Assembly: GCF_016758175.1 (NCBI RefSeq)
Contig: NZ_QYAB01000001.1
Coordinates: 244,991-308,990, forward strand
Reading direction: 5' to 3'
DNA: 64,000 nucleotides
DNA from: Leucobacter zeae
GTDB taxonomy: Bacteria > Actinomycetota > Actinomycetes > Actinomycetales > Microbacteriaceae
Position numbers and translations under genes: made by a program. Numbering within the stretch: position 1 is the first letter of the stretch; each line of letters begins with the position of its first letter. Shown here one piece after another: positions 8,170 through 16,308 of this stretch. The notes beneath the pieces were generated by a model, which was given only the letters and a program-made list of their open reading frames with translations, did no database searches and was not told the origin of the DNA.

Positions 8170-9189
8170 GTGGCACCAGGATCGCCTCGTCGCCCCACCC
8201 TCGCCGACGTCGCGCGTCGGGCGGAGATGTCGCCGGCCGCGGTCAGCCTGATCCTGAACAACCGGCCGGGCTCGCGCCTCTCGGCCGAGGCGGTGGAGCG
8301 AGTGCGGGCCGCCGCCGCGGAGCTGGGCTATCGCCCGAACCCCGCTGCGCAGAGCCTTCGTTCGGGAAAGACCCGCACGATCGGCTTCGTCTCCGATCAG
8401 GTGACGCTCACGCGCTACGCCTCCGCCATGATCGGGGGCGTGCTCGAGTCGGCTCGGATGCTCGGGCACACGGTGCTGATGAGCGAGACGGGGCGCGGCG
8501 GCGGGCTCGCCGAAGCTGTCGAGGAGATGGTGGATCGGCGGGTCGACGGACTGCTCATCGGGCTCATGGCCGCCCGGCTCATCGAGGTGCCGCCGATACC
8601 CGAGCAGCTCCCCCTCGTGCTGGTCAACGGTGCGTCGCAGGAGGAGCATCCGTGCGTCCTCCCGGCCGAGCGGTCGGCTGGAGAGGCGGTCGTGCGGCAT
8701 CTCGTGGAGCGCCGCCACCGCCGGATCGGCGTGCTCGGCGAGCTGCCCGACGAGCTGACCGTTCCGGCAGCCTCCGTGACGATCCGAGATCGCTTCGCGG
8801 GCATCTCCGCGCAGCTCGCGCGCGCCCGACTCGCGCCGGTGCGCGTCGAGGTTCCCGCCTGGTCGCCCGAGGTGGGGTACGACTTCGGCGGGCGCCTGCT
8901 CGACGGGCATCCCGAGCTCACGGCGATCATCGCCGCGAACGACAACGTGGCGTTCGGCGTCTACCAGGCGGCCGCCGCGCGCGGACTGCGCGTCCCCGAC
9001 GATGTCTCGATCGTCTCCTTCGACGACGAAGAGCTCGCCGCATATCTCAGGCCCGGGCTGACGACGGCCCGCCTGCCCTACGGGCAGATGGGGCGCCTTG
9101 GCGTCGAGATGCTGCTCGGCGACCGGCCCGCCGGGTGCGAGCGGCTCGCGATGCCGCTCATCGAGCGCGGTTCGGTGCGCAGCCTCTAG
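8170..9189 (+). CDS. LacI-family transcriptional regulator
   Basis: Repressor of 339 aa. The N-terminal LacI helix-turn-helix is TLADVARRAEMSPAAVSLILNN, then a hinge (RPNPAAQSLRSGKTRTIGFV) and a periplasmic-binding-like sugar-sensing domain with typical AIIAANDNVAFGVYQAA and VSIVSFDD segments. The GTG at 8170 has AGGAGG seven bases upstream and yields the conserved short N-terminus; a longer in-frame ATG at 8137 lacks such support. Divergent from the symporter/GH32 genes, which it most likely represses through the operator at 7997-8016. Confidence 0.94.
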   Translation: MAPGSPRRPTLADVARRAEMSPAAVSLILNNRPGSRLSAEAVERVRAAAAELGYRPNPAAQSLRSGKTRTIGFVSDQVTLTRYASAMIGGVLESARMLGHTVLMSETGRGGGLAEAVEEMVDRRVDGLLIGLMAARLIEVPPIPEQLPLVLVNGASQEEHPCVLPAERSAGEAVVRHLVERRHRRIGVLGELPDELTVPAASVTIRDRFAGISAQLARARLAPVRVEVPAWSPEVGYDFGGRLLDGHPELTAIIAANDNVAFGVYQAAAARGLRVPDDVSIVSFDDEELAAYLRPGLTTARLPYGQMGRLGVEMLLGDRPAGCERLAMPLIERGSVRSL

Positions 9190-9242
9190 GCCGCAGCCGC
9201 CCGCCCTCGTCCCGGTTCCGCCTGCCCGACGGGGCGTGGGGG

Positions 9243-9271
9243 TTGACATGCGCGCGCTCACCTCGTAGGTT
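9243..9271 (+). promoter_or_regulatory. Sigma-70-type promoter of the GntR operon
   Basis: A consensus -35 TTGACA (9243-9248) is separated by 17 bases from a -10 TAGGTT (9266-9271). It overlaps the operator at 9269-9290. Confidence 0.82.
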
Positions 9272-9290
9272 CATTAGTGAAGTAATGAAC
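9269..9290. promoter_or_regulatory. Operator for the GntR/YtrA repressor
   Basis: Perfect inverted repeat GTTCATTA-N6-TAATGAAC overlapping the -10 box and transcription start of the gntR gene 22 bp downstream. Position implies autorepression of the whole operon. Confidence 0.85.
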
Positions 9291-9311
9291 CAAGCAAGTT
9301 GAGGAGGGGCG

Positions 9312-9710
9312 ATGTTCGACGACAGCCGTCCGATTTTCCTGCAGCTCGCGGATCGCATCGCGGACGACATCCTCCGCGGCGTGTACGCGGAGGAGGAGCA
9401 GGTGCCCTCGACGAACGAGCTCGCGGCGTACCTGCGCATCAACCCGGCCACCGCGGGCAAGGCGCTGAACCGCCTGGTCGACGCCGGGATCCTGCACAAG
9501 CGGCGCGGGATCGGGATGTTCGTCTCCGCCGGCGCCAAGGCGCTCATCGAGGGCGAGCGGCAGCAGGGATTCGTGCGCCACTACGTCGCCCCGCTCCTCG
9601 CGGAGGCGAAGAACCTCGGCCTGGGCACGGCCGACATCATCCGACTCATCGAGCAGACGGAGGCCGCTCCGGCAGCCGGCGCTCGGGAAGACAAGGAGCC
9701 AGCATCATGA
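9312..9710 (+). CDS. GntR-family regulator, YtrA subfamily
   Basis: Short GntR protein (132 aa): winged HTH (PIFLQLADRIADDILRGVY, then STNELAAYLRINPATAGKALNRLVDAGILHKRRGIGMFV) with only a small C-terminal helical tail, the hallmark of the YtrA subfamily that regulates ABC transporters. Start ATG follows GAGGAGG. Its stop overlaps the next ATG, so it heads a three-gene operon with an ABC ATPase and a permease. The palindrome in its promoter is the probable binding site. Inducer unknown; cell-envelope antibiotics are typical for this subfamily. Confidence 0.94.
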   Translation: MFDDSRPIFLQLADRIADDILRGVYAEEEQVPSTNELAAYLRINPATAGKALNRLVDAGILHKRRGIGMFVSAGAKALIEGERQQGFVRHYVAPLLAEAKNLGLGTADIIRLIEQTEAAPAAGAREDKEPAS

Positions 9711-10684
9711 CCGCAGTAATCGAGACGCGCGGCCTCACGCGGAGCTACCGCGGCCAGACCGCGCTCGACGACGTCACGCTCGACATCGAGCAGGGGGTCA
9801 TCACCGGCCTCCTCGGCCGCAACGGGGCGGGCAAGACGACCCTCATGTCGCTCATCACCGCGCAGGACCGCCCGAGCTCGGGCACCGTGCGCGTGAACGG
9901 ACGAGAGCCGTTCGAGCGAGCGGAGGCCATCGAGCAGATGTGCTTCGTGCGCGACAACCAGCGCTACCCCGACGACTACAAGCTGAAGCACGCGATCCGG
10001 GCGGCGGCGATCTGCTACCCGAACTGGTCCCAGCCGCTGGCGGATCGGCTGATCGAGCTCTTCCGGATCCCGACGAAGCCCATCATCAAGAAGTTCTCGC
10101 GCGGCCAGCTCTCGGCGCTCGGGATCGTGCTGGGCCTCGCCTCGCGCTCGCCGATCACGTTCTTCGACGAGCCGTACCTCGGCCTCGACGCGACGGCGCG
10201 CCACATCTTCTACGATGAGCTGCTCGCCGACTACGCCGAGCATCCGCGCACGATCATCCTCTCGACGCACCTCATCGACGAGATGGATCGCCTGCTCGAG
10301 CGCGTCATCGTGCTCGACCGGGGCCGCGTGCTGCGGCACGCCGATGTCGAGGAGCTGCGCGGCGGCGCCTACCAGCTCGCGGGCAAGGCGGCGGCGATCG
10401 ACGGATTCGCTGGAGGCCGCACCGTGCTCTCGCGGCGGGCGATCGGCGGGCTCGCCACCGTCGTCGTCGAGGGACGGCTGACGGCTGAGGACCGGGCCGC
10501 GGCGGCGGAGGCCGGCCTCGACGTGTCGACCGTGTCGCTGCAGGAGCTCGTCGCGGCCTACGGGCTCGGGGACACCGCGTCAGAGGGCGACCCCGGAGCG
10601 CACGCATCGCAGCGAGGGACCGGGCGCGGCGGCCAGCCGGCCGCTGCGGAGCACGACATGCACAGCGAAAGGAGCGCATCATGA
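9707..10684 (+). CDS. ABC transporter ATP-binding protein
   Basis: ATPase of 325 aa. Walker A GRNGAGKTT at 37-45; Walker B ITFFDEPYLGLD; H-loop STHLIDEMD. The signature is FSRGQLSALGIVLGLA rather than LSGGQ, as seen in YtrB/BcrA-like exporters. The C-terminal ~100 residues are a regulatory extension ending in a low-complexity tail. Start and stop both overlap neighbours by ATGA, giving tight coupling to gntR and the permease. Confidence 0.94.
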   Translation: MTAVIETRGLTRSYRGQTALDDVTLDIEQGVITGLLGRNGAGKTTLMSLITAQDRPSSGTVRVNGREPFERAEAIEQMCFVRDNQRYPDDYKLKHAIRAAAICYPNWSQPLADRLIELFRIPTKPIIKKFSRGQLSALGIVLGLASRSPITFFDEPYLGLDATARHIFYDELLADYAEHPRTIILSTHLIDEMDRLLERVIVLDRGRVLRHADVEELRGGAYQLAGKAAAIDGFAGGRTVLSRRAIGGLATVVVEGRLTAEDRAAAAEAGLDVSTVSLQELVAAYGLGDTASEGDPGAHASQRGTGRGGQPAAAEHDMHSERSAS

Positions 10685-11394
10685 ACCGCGTACTGAAGGT
10701 GACGAGGCTGCACCTCAACAAGATGTCCACGTTCGCGATCACCCCGCTGATGATCCTCGGCATCGTGATGGTGGTGTCGGTCGTCATCGCGATCGCGATC
10801 CAGCGGGCGCTGACGAACCCCGCCGATTCCGCGGCCTACGTCGAGGGCGCGCGCCAGAACAGCGCGATCATCTGGTCGCTGCCCGGCTTCCTCATCTACT
10901 ACGGCGTGCAGGCCGTCGCCACGAGCTACCCGTTCGCGCTCGCGCTCGGCACCACCAGGCGAGACTTCATCCTCGGCACGATCGTGGCGAACATCGTGCA
11001 GTCCGCGTACGTCGCGCTGCTGCTGCTCGCGCTGCTCGGGATCGAGCTCGCCACCGGTCACTGGTTCGCCGGCGTCTACGTGCTCGACACGTACGCGGTC
11101 GGGGCGGGCAATCCGCTGACGCTCGTCGTGACGGCCTTCCTCGGCGTCATGGTCTGCCTCACGGTCGGCGGCGTCTTCGGCGCGGTGTGGGTGCGGTTCG
11201 GCGCGAAGGGCCCGACCTTCGTCGGGCTGGCGCTGGCGCTCGGCTTCGCGGTCGTGCTGCTCATCGTCGCCCCGCAGCTCGGCGAGATCATCGCCGCCAT
11301 CACGTCGACGTCGCTCGTGATCGCCGCGCTCGTGATCATGGCGATCTGCCTCATCGGCACCTGGTTCGCGATGCGGCGGGCCTCGGTGCGCTGA
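10681..11394 (+). CDS. ABC transporter permease, ABC-2-like
   Basis: Membrane subunit (237 aa) with about six hydrophobic helices (first around TPLMILGIVMVVSVVIAIAI, last LVIAALVIMAICLIGTWFAM). No recognisable enzymatic domain. It is the third gene of the gntR-ABC operon, starting inside the ATPase stop. Function as export permease is inferred from the operon. A long inverted repeat follows 14 bp after its stop. Confidence 0.9.
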   Translation: MNRVLKVTRLHLNKMSTFAITPLMILGIVMVVSVVIAIAIQRALTNPADSAAYVEGARQNSAIIWSLPGFLIYYGVQAVATSYPFALALGTTRRDFILGTIVANIVQSAYVALLLLALLGIELATGHWFAGVYVLDTYAVGAGNPLTLVVTAFLGVMVCLTVGGVFGAVWVRFGAKGPTFVGLALALGFAVVLLIVAPQLGEIIAAITSTSLVIAALVIMAICLIGTWFAMRRASVR

Positions 11395-11408
11395 GCGGGC
11401 GCGGAACC

Positions 11409-11472
11409 CGGATCGGGGTCAGTTCGGGGGTGTGTCGCGGGTGTGACACACCCCCGAACTGACCCCGATCCG
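11409..11472. terminator. Long bidirectional hairpin, 28-bp perfect arms
   Basis: Arms 11409-11436 and 11445-11472 are exact reverse complements around an 8-base loop. It sits between the convergent permease and MFS genes and so could terminate both. There is no T-tract on either side and the stem is far longer than ordinary terminators. Confidence 0.72.
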
Positions 11473-11491
11473 TTGGGGCGGGTGGGGCGGC

Positions 11492-12967
11492 TCAGGCGGC
11501 GCGGTCGGTGAACGCGTCGCGCGGCACGAAGCAGAGCAGCGCGGCGGCCAGGAGCGCCGTGGCGCCGCAGATGATCCACACCGTGAGGTAGCCCGCGAGC
11601 GACCCAGCGGTCCCGTCGCCGTCGGCGCCGGCTGCCCCCGCGACGCCGTGCATGAGCGCGAGACCGAAGACCGCCGATGCGATCGCCCCGCCGACCGTCT
11701 TCACGGAGTTCGTGAGCCCGGTCGCGACGCCGGTCTGGGAGTCCGGCGCCGCCGACGCCGCGGCCGCAGGCAGCGCCGCGACGAGGGCCCCGGATCCGAG
11801 GCCCGCGATCATCATGTTCACGACGACCTGCGCGTAGCTGTTGTGGAAGGGCAGGAACAGCAGGTAGCCCGCACCCACCAGCCCCGCAGCACCGATGAGC
11901 GCGATGCGCGGCGTGCACCACCTGGCGATCTTGGGGAAGAGCAGCGCGCCGACGATCATCGCGATGAGGTAGCACCCGATGAGCAGCGAGGTCGTGAACC
12001 CGCGTGTGCCGAGTCCGTACCCGGTGACCTCGGGGTCCGTGCGCGCGAACGTCGAGAGCGGGGCCTGTGCGCCGAGCACGCTCACGCCGAAGAGCCCGGC
12101 CGTGAGGAACACCGGGGCGAGCGCCGGCGATCGGAACATGCGCACGTCGATGAGCGGGTCCGGGTGGCGCAGCTCGTGGCGCGCGAAGGGCACGAGCAGT
12201 CCGAGGCCCAGCGCGATCACGAGCCAGGGCGCGGGCGAGGCCGGCCCGTCGAGCCGCAGCAGGCTGAGCCCGCCGGTGAACGCGATGAGCGCGAGCGACA
12301 CGAGCACCAGGCCGGTCAGGTCGAGCCGCCCGCCAGGTCGCAGATCCGACTCCCGCACCCCGAACCAGACGACGCAGAAGCAGGCGACCACGCACACGGC
12401 AGGCACGAGCAGTACGATCTGCAGCGGCAGCACGTCGATGAGCCGGCCGCCGAGCAGCGCGCCGAGGATCGCGCCGAGCTCGAGGAAGGCGACGAGGATC
12501 CCAGCGGCGCGCGCGGTGAGCACGGAGGCGCCGGCGCGGCCGCGGGTGCGCGACCAGATGATCGCGATCTCGAGCGGGAGCCAGACCACGTAGAACCCCT
12601 GCAGGGTCCACGCCACGAGGAACACGGCGAAGGAGTCGGTGAAGGGGAGCGCGAGCGAGGCGAGCGCCGTGAGCGCGGTCGACCACAGCAGCATCCTGCG
12701 GTGCCCGAACATGTCGCCGAGCTTCGCGAACGCCGGCACGACGAGCGCCGACAGCATGAGCTGGGTGCCCTCGAACCAGTTGACGTCGGCGTCGTGGATG
12801 CCGAGGCGCCGTGCGATGTCGGTGAGCATGGGCGTGTAGTAGCCCTGCAGGATCCCGCTCGTCAGCTCGACGAATGCGAGGAAGCCGACCACCCCCGCCA
12901 GTGCGCCCAATCGCACCCTCGGCCTCGACGCGGGGCCGGCGGCTGCGCCCGCAGCGGCGGCGCTCAT
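11492..12967 (-). CDS. MFS transporter, DHA2-like (14 TM)
   Basis: Major facilitator protein of 491 aa, with motif A (KLGDMFGHRRMLLW) and about 14 hydrophobic segments, typical of drug:H+ antiporter-2 proteins. ATG 12967 overlaps the stop of the M20 peptidase (ATGA), so the two are one operon and the transporter is translated second. Substrate unknown; coupling to a peptidase suggests export or uptake of a peptide-like or acylated amino acid compound, which is only inference. Confidence 0.9.
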   Translation of the reverse strand: MSAAAAGAAAGPASRPRVRLGALAGVVGFLAFVELTSGILQGYYTPMLTDIARRLGIHDADVNWFEGTQLMLSALVVPAFAKLGDMFGHRRMLLWSTALTALASLALPFTDSFAVFLVAWTLQGFYVVWLPLEIAIIWSRTRGRAGASVLTARAAGILVAFLELGAILGALLGGRLIDVLPLQIVLLVPAVCVVACFCVVWFGVRESDLRPGGRLDLTGLVLVSLALIAFTGGLSLLRLDGPASPAPWLVIALGLGLLVPFARHELRHPDPLIDVRMFRSPALAPVFLTAGLFGVSVLGAQAPLSTFARTDPEVTGYGLGTRGFTTSLLIGCYLIAMIVGALLFPKIARWCTPRIALIGAAGLVGAGYLLFLPFHNSYAQVVVNMMIAGLGSGALVAALPAAAASAAPDSQTGVATGLTNSVKTVGGAIASAVFGLALMHGVAGAAGADGDGTAGSLAGYLTVWIICGATALLAAALLCFVPRDAFTDRAA

Positions 12968-14310
12968 CCGGGAAGCCCCTCGATCAGGCGGCGGTGGAAG
13001 ATCTCGCCGCGCACCAGTTCGGTGATCGCCACGCGCTCGTCGACGCCGTGGATCGCGGCGCGCTGCTCGGCGTTCATCATGAGGGGCGCGAACCGGTACG
13101 TGGCGGGGGCGTAGCGATGGAAGTAGCGGGAGTCGGTCGCCGCCATCGTGACGTACGGCACGGTGATGGCCTCGGGGTGGGAGGCGCCGACGGCCGCCGC
13201 GATGAGTGCGAACTGCTGACCGTCGGACGGCGATTCCGGTGAGGCGTCGTTCCCCTCGAGCACGTCGACGCTCACCGCGCTGTCGCCGATCCTGCGCCGC
13301 AGCCGCTGCGCCGCGCCCGCGACGGTCTCCCCGAGCGCGAGCCGCAGGTTCAGGATCGCATGGGCCTGCGACGGCAGCACGTTGTCGGCGGTGCCGCCCG
13401 CGAGGCGCGTCGGGGCGATCGTGGTGCGCACCATCGCGGCGGCCTCGCCGCCGAGCGCCGCGAACGCGCGCGCGTTCAGCCAGGGCCACGCGGAGAGGAG
13501 CCGGTAGAGCGGACGTCCGATGCCGCGCGAGCGCGGAGCGAAGCGCCCGAGCATGCGCGGGATCGCTCGGGGAGCCCGTGCGCGGAAGGTGCCTGGTGCG
13601 AGCCGGTTCACCGCACGCGCCACCCGCCCGACCGCCGTCAGCTTCGGCGGCACCGAGGCGTGCCCGCCGTCGCCCCGCGCGCTGATGCGCACGGTGGCGA
13701 GTCCCTTCTCCCCCACACCGACCATGGCCGCCGTGCCCGTGACGAAGGGGAGCGGGGCGTCGGTGACGGCGCCGCCCTCGTCGAGCACGATCCACGGGCG
13801 GACTCCGCGTTCGTGCAGGGTGTCGGAGATGACCCGGGCCGCATCGCCGAACGTCTCCTCGTTGCCGCCGAAGGACAGCAGCACGTCGCGTGCGGGGACG
13901 AAACCGCCTGCGAGGAGGTTCTCGACGGCCTCGAGCACGACGAGCATCGGGCCCTTGTCGTCGAGTGCGCCCCGACCGTGCACGTATCCGCCCTCGATGC
14001 GTCCCTCGAAAGCGGGGAAGGTCCAGTGGTCGCTCGGATCGACCGGCACGACGTCGTAGTGGGCCATGAGCACCGCCGGGTCGGACGCCGAACGACCGGG
14101 CCAGCGATAGAGCAGTCCGAAGTCGGTGATGCGTTCGCGCGAGAGATGCTCGTGGACCAGCGGATACAGTTCTTCGAGCAGGGCGACGAACGCCTCGAAC
14201 GGGCCGCGCCCGCGCTCCTCGAGCTCCGCGGACACCGTCGGGATCCGGATCATTCGGGAGAGCCGCAGTTCCAAGCCCTCGCGGGGGGCGACATCGACGC
14301 TGACGTTCAT
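12964..14310 (-). CDS. M20 family metallopeptidase (carboxypeptidase S-like)
   Basis: Zn-dependent M20 hydrolase of 448 aa. Metal and catalytic residues are visible: H84 in LMAHYDVVPV, D117 in GRGALDDKG, and E151/E152 in GGNEETFG, with a dimerisation lid in between (GDGGHASVPP). Length and the HYDVVPV block fit the CPS1/PM20D1 branch rather than small dipeptidases. A -10-like TATGCT lies exactly six bases before the ATG, so it is probably leaderless with its own promoter despite being 31 bp behind the sigma gene. Confidence 0.92.
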   Translation of the reverse strand: MNVSVDVAPREGLELRLSRMIRIPTVSAELEERGRGPFEAFVALLEELYPLVHEHLSRERITDFGLLYRWPGRSASDPAVLMAHYDVVPVDPSDHWTFPAFEGRIEGGYVHGRGALDDKGPMLVVLEAVENLLAGGFVPARDVLLSFGGNEETFGDAARVISDTLHERGVRPWIVLDEGGAVTDAPLPFVTGTAAMVGVGEKGLATVRISARGDGGHASVPPKLTAVGRVARAVNRLAPGTFRARAPRAIPRMLGRFAPRSRGIGRPLYRLLSAWPWLNARAFAALGGEAAAMVRTTIAPTRLAGGTADNVLPSQAHAILNLRLALGETVAGAAQRLRRRIGDSAVSVDVLEGNDASPESPSDGQQFALIAAAVGASHPEAITVPYVTMAATDSRYFHRYAPATYRFAPLMMNAEQRAAIHGVDERVAITELVRGEIFHRRLIEGLPG

Positions 14311-14316
14311 GGGGTC

Positions 14317-14322
14317 AGCATA
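14317..14322 (-). promoter_or_regulatory. -10 box TATGCT, leaderless start of M20 gene
   Basis: TATGCT on the minus strand, six bases before the ATG at 14310. No ribosome site intervenes. Confidence 0.6.
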
Positions 14323-14341
14323 GCGGCGGCCCCGGACGGTC

Positions 14342-15691
14342 TCAGCCGGTACTGCCGGAACCTCCCATGCCGCCGGAGACTCCGCCGCCCGGGTCCCCCG
14401 TGCCGCCCGCGGCCTTCGCCTCCAGCAGGCGCCGCTCGCTGTCGTTCCGCGCGAGCGCTGCGGCAGCGGCGAACGACTCCCGCGCCTCGTCCTCTCTGCC
14501 GATGCGCCGCAGCAGCTCCGCTCGCGTGGCGGGGAGGAGGTGGTAGTCGCGCAGCGCCCCCGATGCCTCGAGGCGGTCCAGTACCGGGAGCGCTTCGGCC
14601 GGCCCGCTGGCCATGGCGATGGCCCCGGCGCGGTTGAGTTCGACGACGGGGGACGGGGCGATGCGGCCGAGGGCCTCGTAGATCAGCACGATGCGATCCC
14701 AATCGGTGTCCGCGAACGTCAGCGCCGCCGCGTGGCACTCGGCGATCGCCGCCTGGAGCGCGTACGGCCCGCGGCCGCGGCCGATCCGGTCGGAGGCCGC
14801 GAGGGCCGCGCGGCCGCGGGAGATCGCGTCGCGATCCCACTGCATCCGGTCCTGCCGGTCCAGCTGCACCGGATCGCCCGCCGCGGTGATGCGTGCGGGA
14901 AAGCGGGCGGCCGTGAGCTCCATGAGGGCGAGCAGCCCGAGGGCCTCGGGCTCCCGCGGGACGAGGCCGACGAGCACGCGCGCGAGCCGGATCGCCTCGC
15001 GGGAGAGCTCCGGCCGCATCCAATCGCTCCCGGAGTTCGCCGAGTGGCCCTCGTTGAAGACGAGGTAGAGCACGCCCAGGATGCTCGCGAGACGTGGAGC
15101 GAACTCGTCCCGTCCGGGGGTTTCGAAGGGGACGTTCGCGGCAGACAGCGTCCGCTTCGCGCGCACGATGCGCTGCTGGACGGTGGAGACCGGCACCAGG
15201 AAGGCGCGGGCGATCTCGTCGCTCGTGAGGCCGCCGACGACGCGCAGCGTCAGCGCGACCTGGGCTTCGCGGGAGAGGACCGGGTGGCACGCGATGCAGA
15301 TGAGTCCGAGCACCTCGTCGTCGATGCGGTCGGGATCCCAGGGGGCGTCGGCGTCGGGCCCGGCGCGCTGTTCGCGCTCGAGATCGTGGGCGATCGCCGC
15401 GACCCGGTCGTCGAAGCGTTCGGCCCGTCGCCAGTGGTCGACCGCCTTCCGGCGGGCCACGGTCGTGAGCCAGGCGGCCGGATTGCGGGGGACGCCGCTC
15501 CCGGGCCACTGCGCGAGCGCGTCGGCGAGCGCCTCCTGCGCGAGGTCCTCCGCCAGCTCGAAGCTGCCGACCGACCGGGTCAGCGTGGCGACGATCCTCG
15601 CGGACTCGATGCGCCAGACCGCTGCGACGGCACGCCGAACCGACGCCGGATCGGAGCCGATGCCCCGATCCGGATCGTCGCTCTCCGGCAC
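14342..15691 (-). CDS. ECF sigma factor, ECF42/SigJ-like with C-terminal extension
   Basis: RNA polymerase sigma factor of 449 aa. Sigma2 region near 25-100 (LAEDLAQEALADALAQWP, PAAWLTTVARRKAVDHWRR) and sigma4 near 130-190 (VALTLRVVGGLTSDEIARAFLVPVSTVQQRIVRAKRTL). A long C-terminal domain (DUF6596 and TPR-like) follows, containing YLVFNEGH, as in the ECF42 group. That group has no anti-sigma factor and is linked to DGPF proteins; a DGPF gene lies 16 bp upstream on the same strand. It probably transcribes its own operon from the promoter at 16204-16230. The Gly-rich C-terminus is low complexity. Confidence 0.94.
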   Translation of the reverse strand: MPESDDPDRGIGSDPASVRRAVAAVWRIESARIVATLTRSVGSFELAEDLAQEALADALAQWPGSGVPRNPAAWLTTVARRKAVDHWRRAERFDDRVAAIAHDLEREQRAGPDADAPWDPDRIDDEVLGLICIACHPVLSREAQVALTLRVVGGLTSDEIARAFLVPVSTVQQRIVRAKRTLSAANVPFETPGRDEFAPRLASILGVLYLVFNEGHSANSGSDWMRPELSREAIRLARVLVGLVPREPEALGLLALMELTAARFPARITAAGDPVQLDRQDRMQWDRDAISRGRAALAASDRIGRGRGPYALQAAIAECHAAALTFADTDWDRIVLIYEALGRIAPSPVVELNRAGAIAMASGPAEALPVLDRLEASGALRDYHLLPATRAELLRRIGREDEARESFAAAAALARNDSERRLLEAKAAGGTGDPGGGVSGGMGGSGSTG

Positions 15692-15707
15692 CGACTCGAT
15701 CTCCGTG

Positions 15708-16142
15708 CTACGCCCCCTGCTCGGCGGCCTTCGCCTCGGCGTCGGCGATCCACTGCTTCTCCTTCTGCACCCACTCGTTGTCCTCGGGGAACTCGTCGAC
15801 GCCGTGGATGCGGCGCACCTCGAGCTGGTTGCCTGGGCCGAGCGGGCAGCGCTTCGCCCACTCGACGGCCTCCTCCTTCGACGAGACCTCGATGATCCAG
15901 AAGCCGTTGAACAGCTCCTTGGTCTCGCCGTACGGTCCGTCGGTGACGAGCGGGGTCTCCGCCGAGAAGTCGACCACGAAGCCCTCCTCGGGAGGGGTCA
16001 GGCCGTCGCCGCCGGCCAGCACGCCGGCCTTGACCATCGACTCGTTGTAGCGGCCCATGTCCGCGATGATCTGCTCGAAGGGGATCTCCTGCGATGCCGC
16101 GAGCGCCTCGTCGGTGGCCCGCATGATCAGCATGTACTTCAC
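15708..16142 (-). CDS. DGPF/YCII-domain protein
   Basis: Small YCII-related protein (144 aa) of the DGPF family. The family motif appears as TDGPYGETKE, and the start KYMLIMRA and GNQLEVRRI segments are typical. I choose GTG 16142 because GGAG lies six bases before it; an ATG at 16154 would add four residues. It is the first gene of the ECF42 operon. The biochemical role of DGPF proteins is not established. They are the canonical target of ECF42 sigma factors. Confidence 0.93.
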   Translation of the reverse strand: MKYMLIMRATDEALAASQEIPFEQIIADMGRYNESMVKAGVLAGGDGLTPPEEGFVVDFSAETPLVTDGPYGETKELFNGFWIIEVSSKEEAVEWAKRCPLGPGNQLEVRRIHGVDEFPEDNEWVQKEKQWIADAEAKAAEQGA

Positions 16143-16203
16143 GATGTTCTCCATTCGTTCCGGGTGCGACCGGGTCGTCCGTTTCGACCCTGTCATCGAA
16201 TAC

Positions 16204-16230
16204 GTCGAATGGGAACCGCCGGGATCGACA
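16204..16230 (-). promoter_or_regulatory. Candidate ECF42 promoter (TGTCGA-N17-CGAC)
   Basis: Read on the minus strand, TGTCGA (16230-16225) is followed after 17 bases by CGAC (16207-16204), the -35 and -10 elements I recall for ECF42 sigma factors. It lies about 60-85 bp upstream of the DGPF gene, so the sigma factor can drive its own operon. Confidence 0.78.
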
Positions 16231-16255
16231 ACTCGGCAAAAAGTTTCGGAGGGAT

Positions 16256-16297
16256 GCGCAGAGCCCCCGTTCCCTGCGGGGGACGGGGGCTCTGCGC
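16256..16297 (-). terminator. Rho-independent-like terminator of the symporter gene
   Basis: Perfect 15-bp arms (16256-16270 and 16283-16297) around a 12-base loop, just past the symporter stop, with a TTTTT run about 20 bases further along the minus strand. Confidence 0.82.
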
Positions 16298-16308
16298 TGC
16301 GGACGGGA

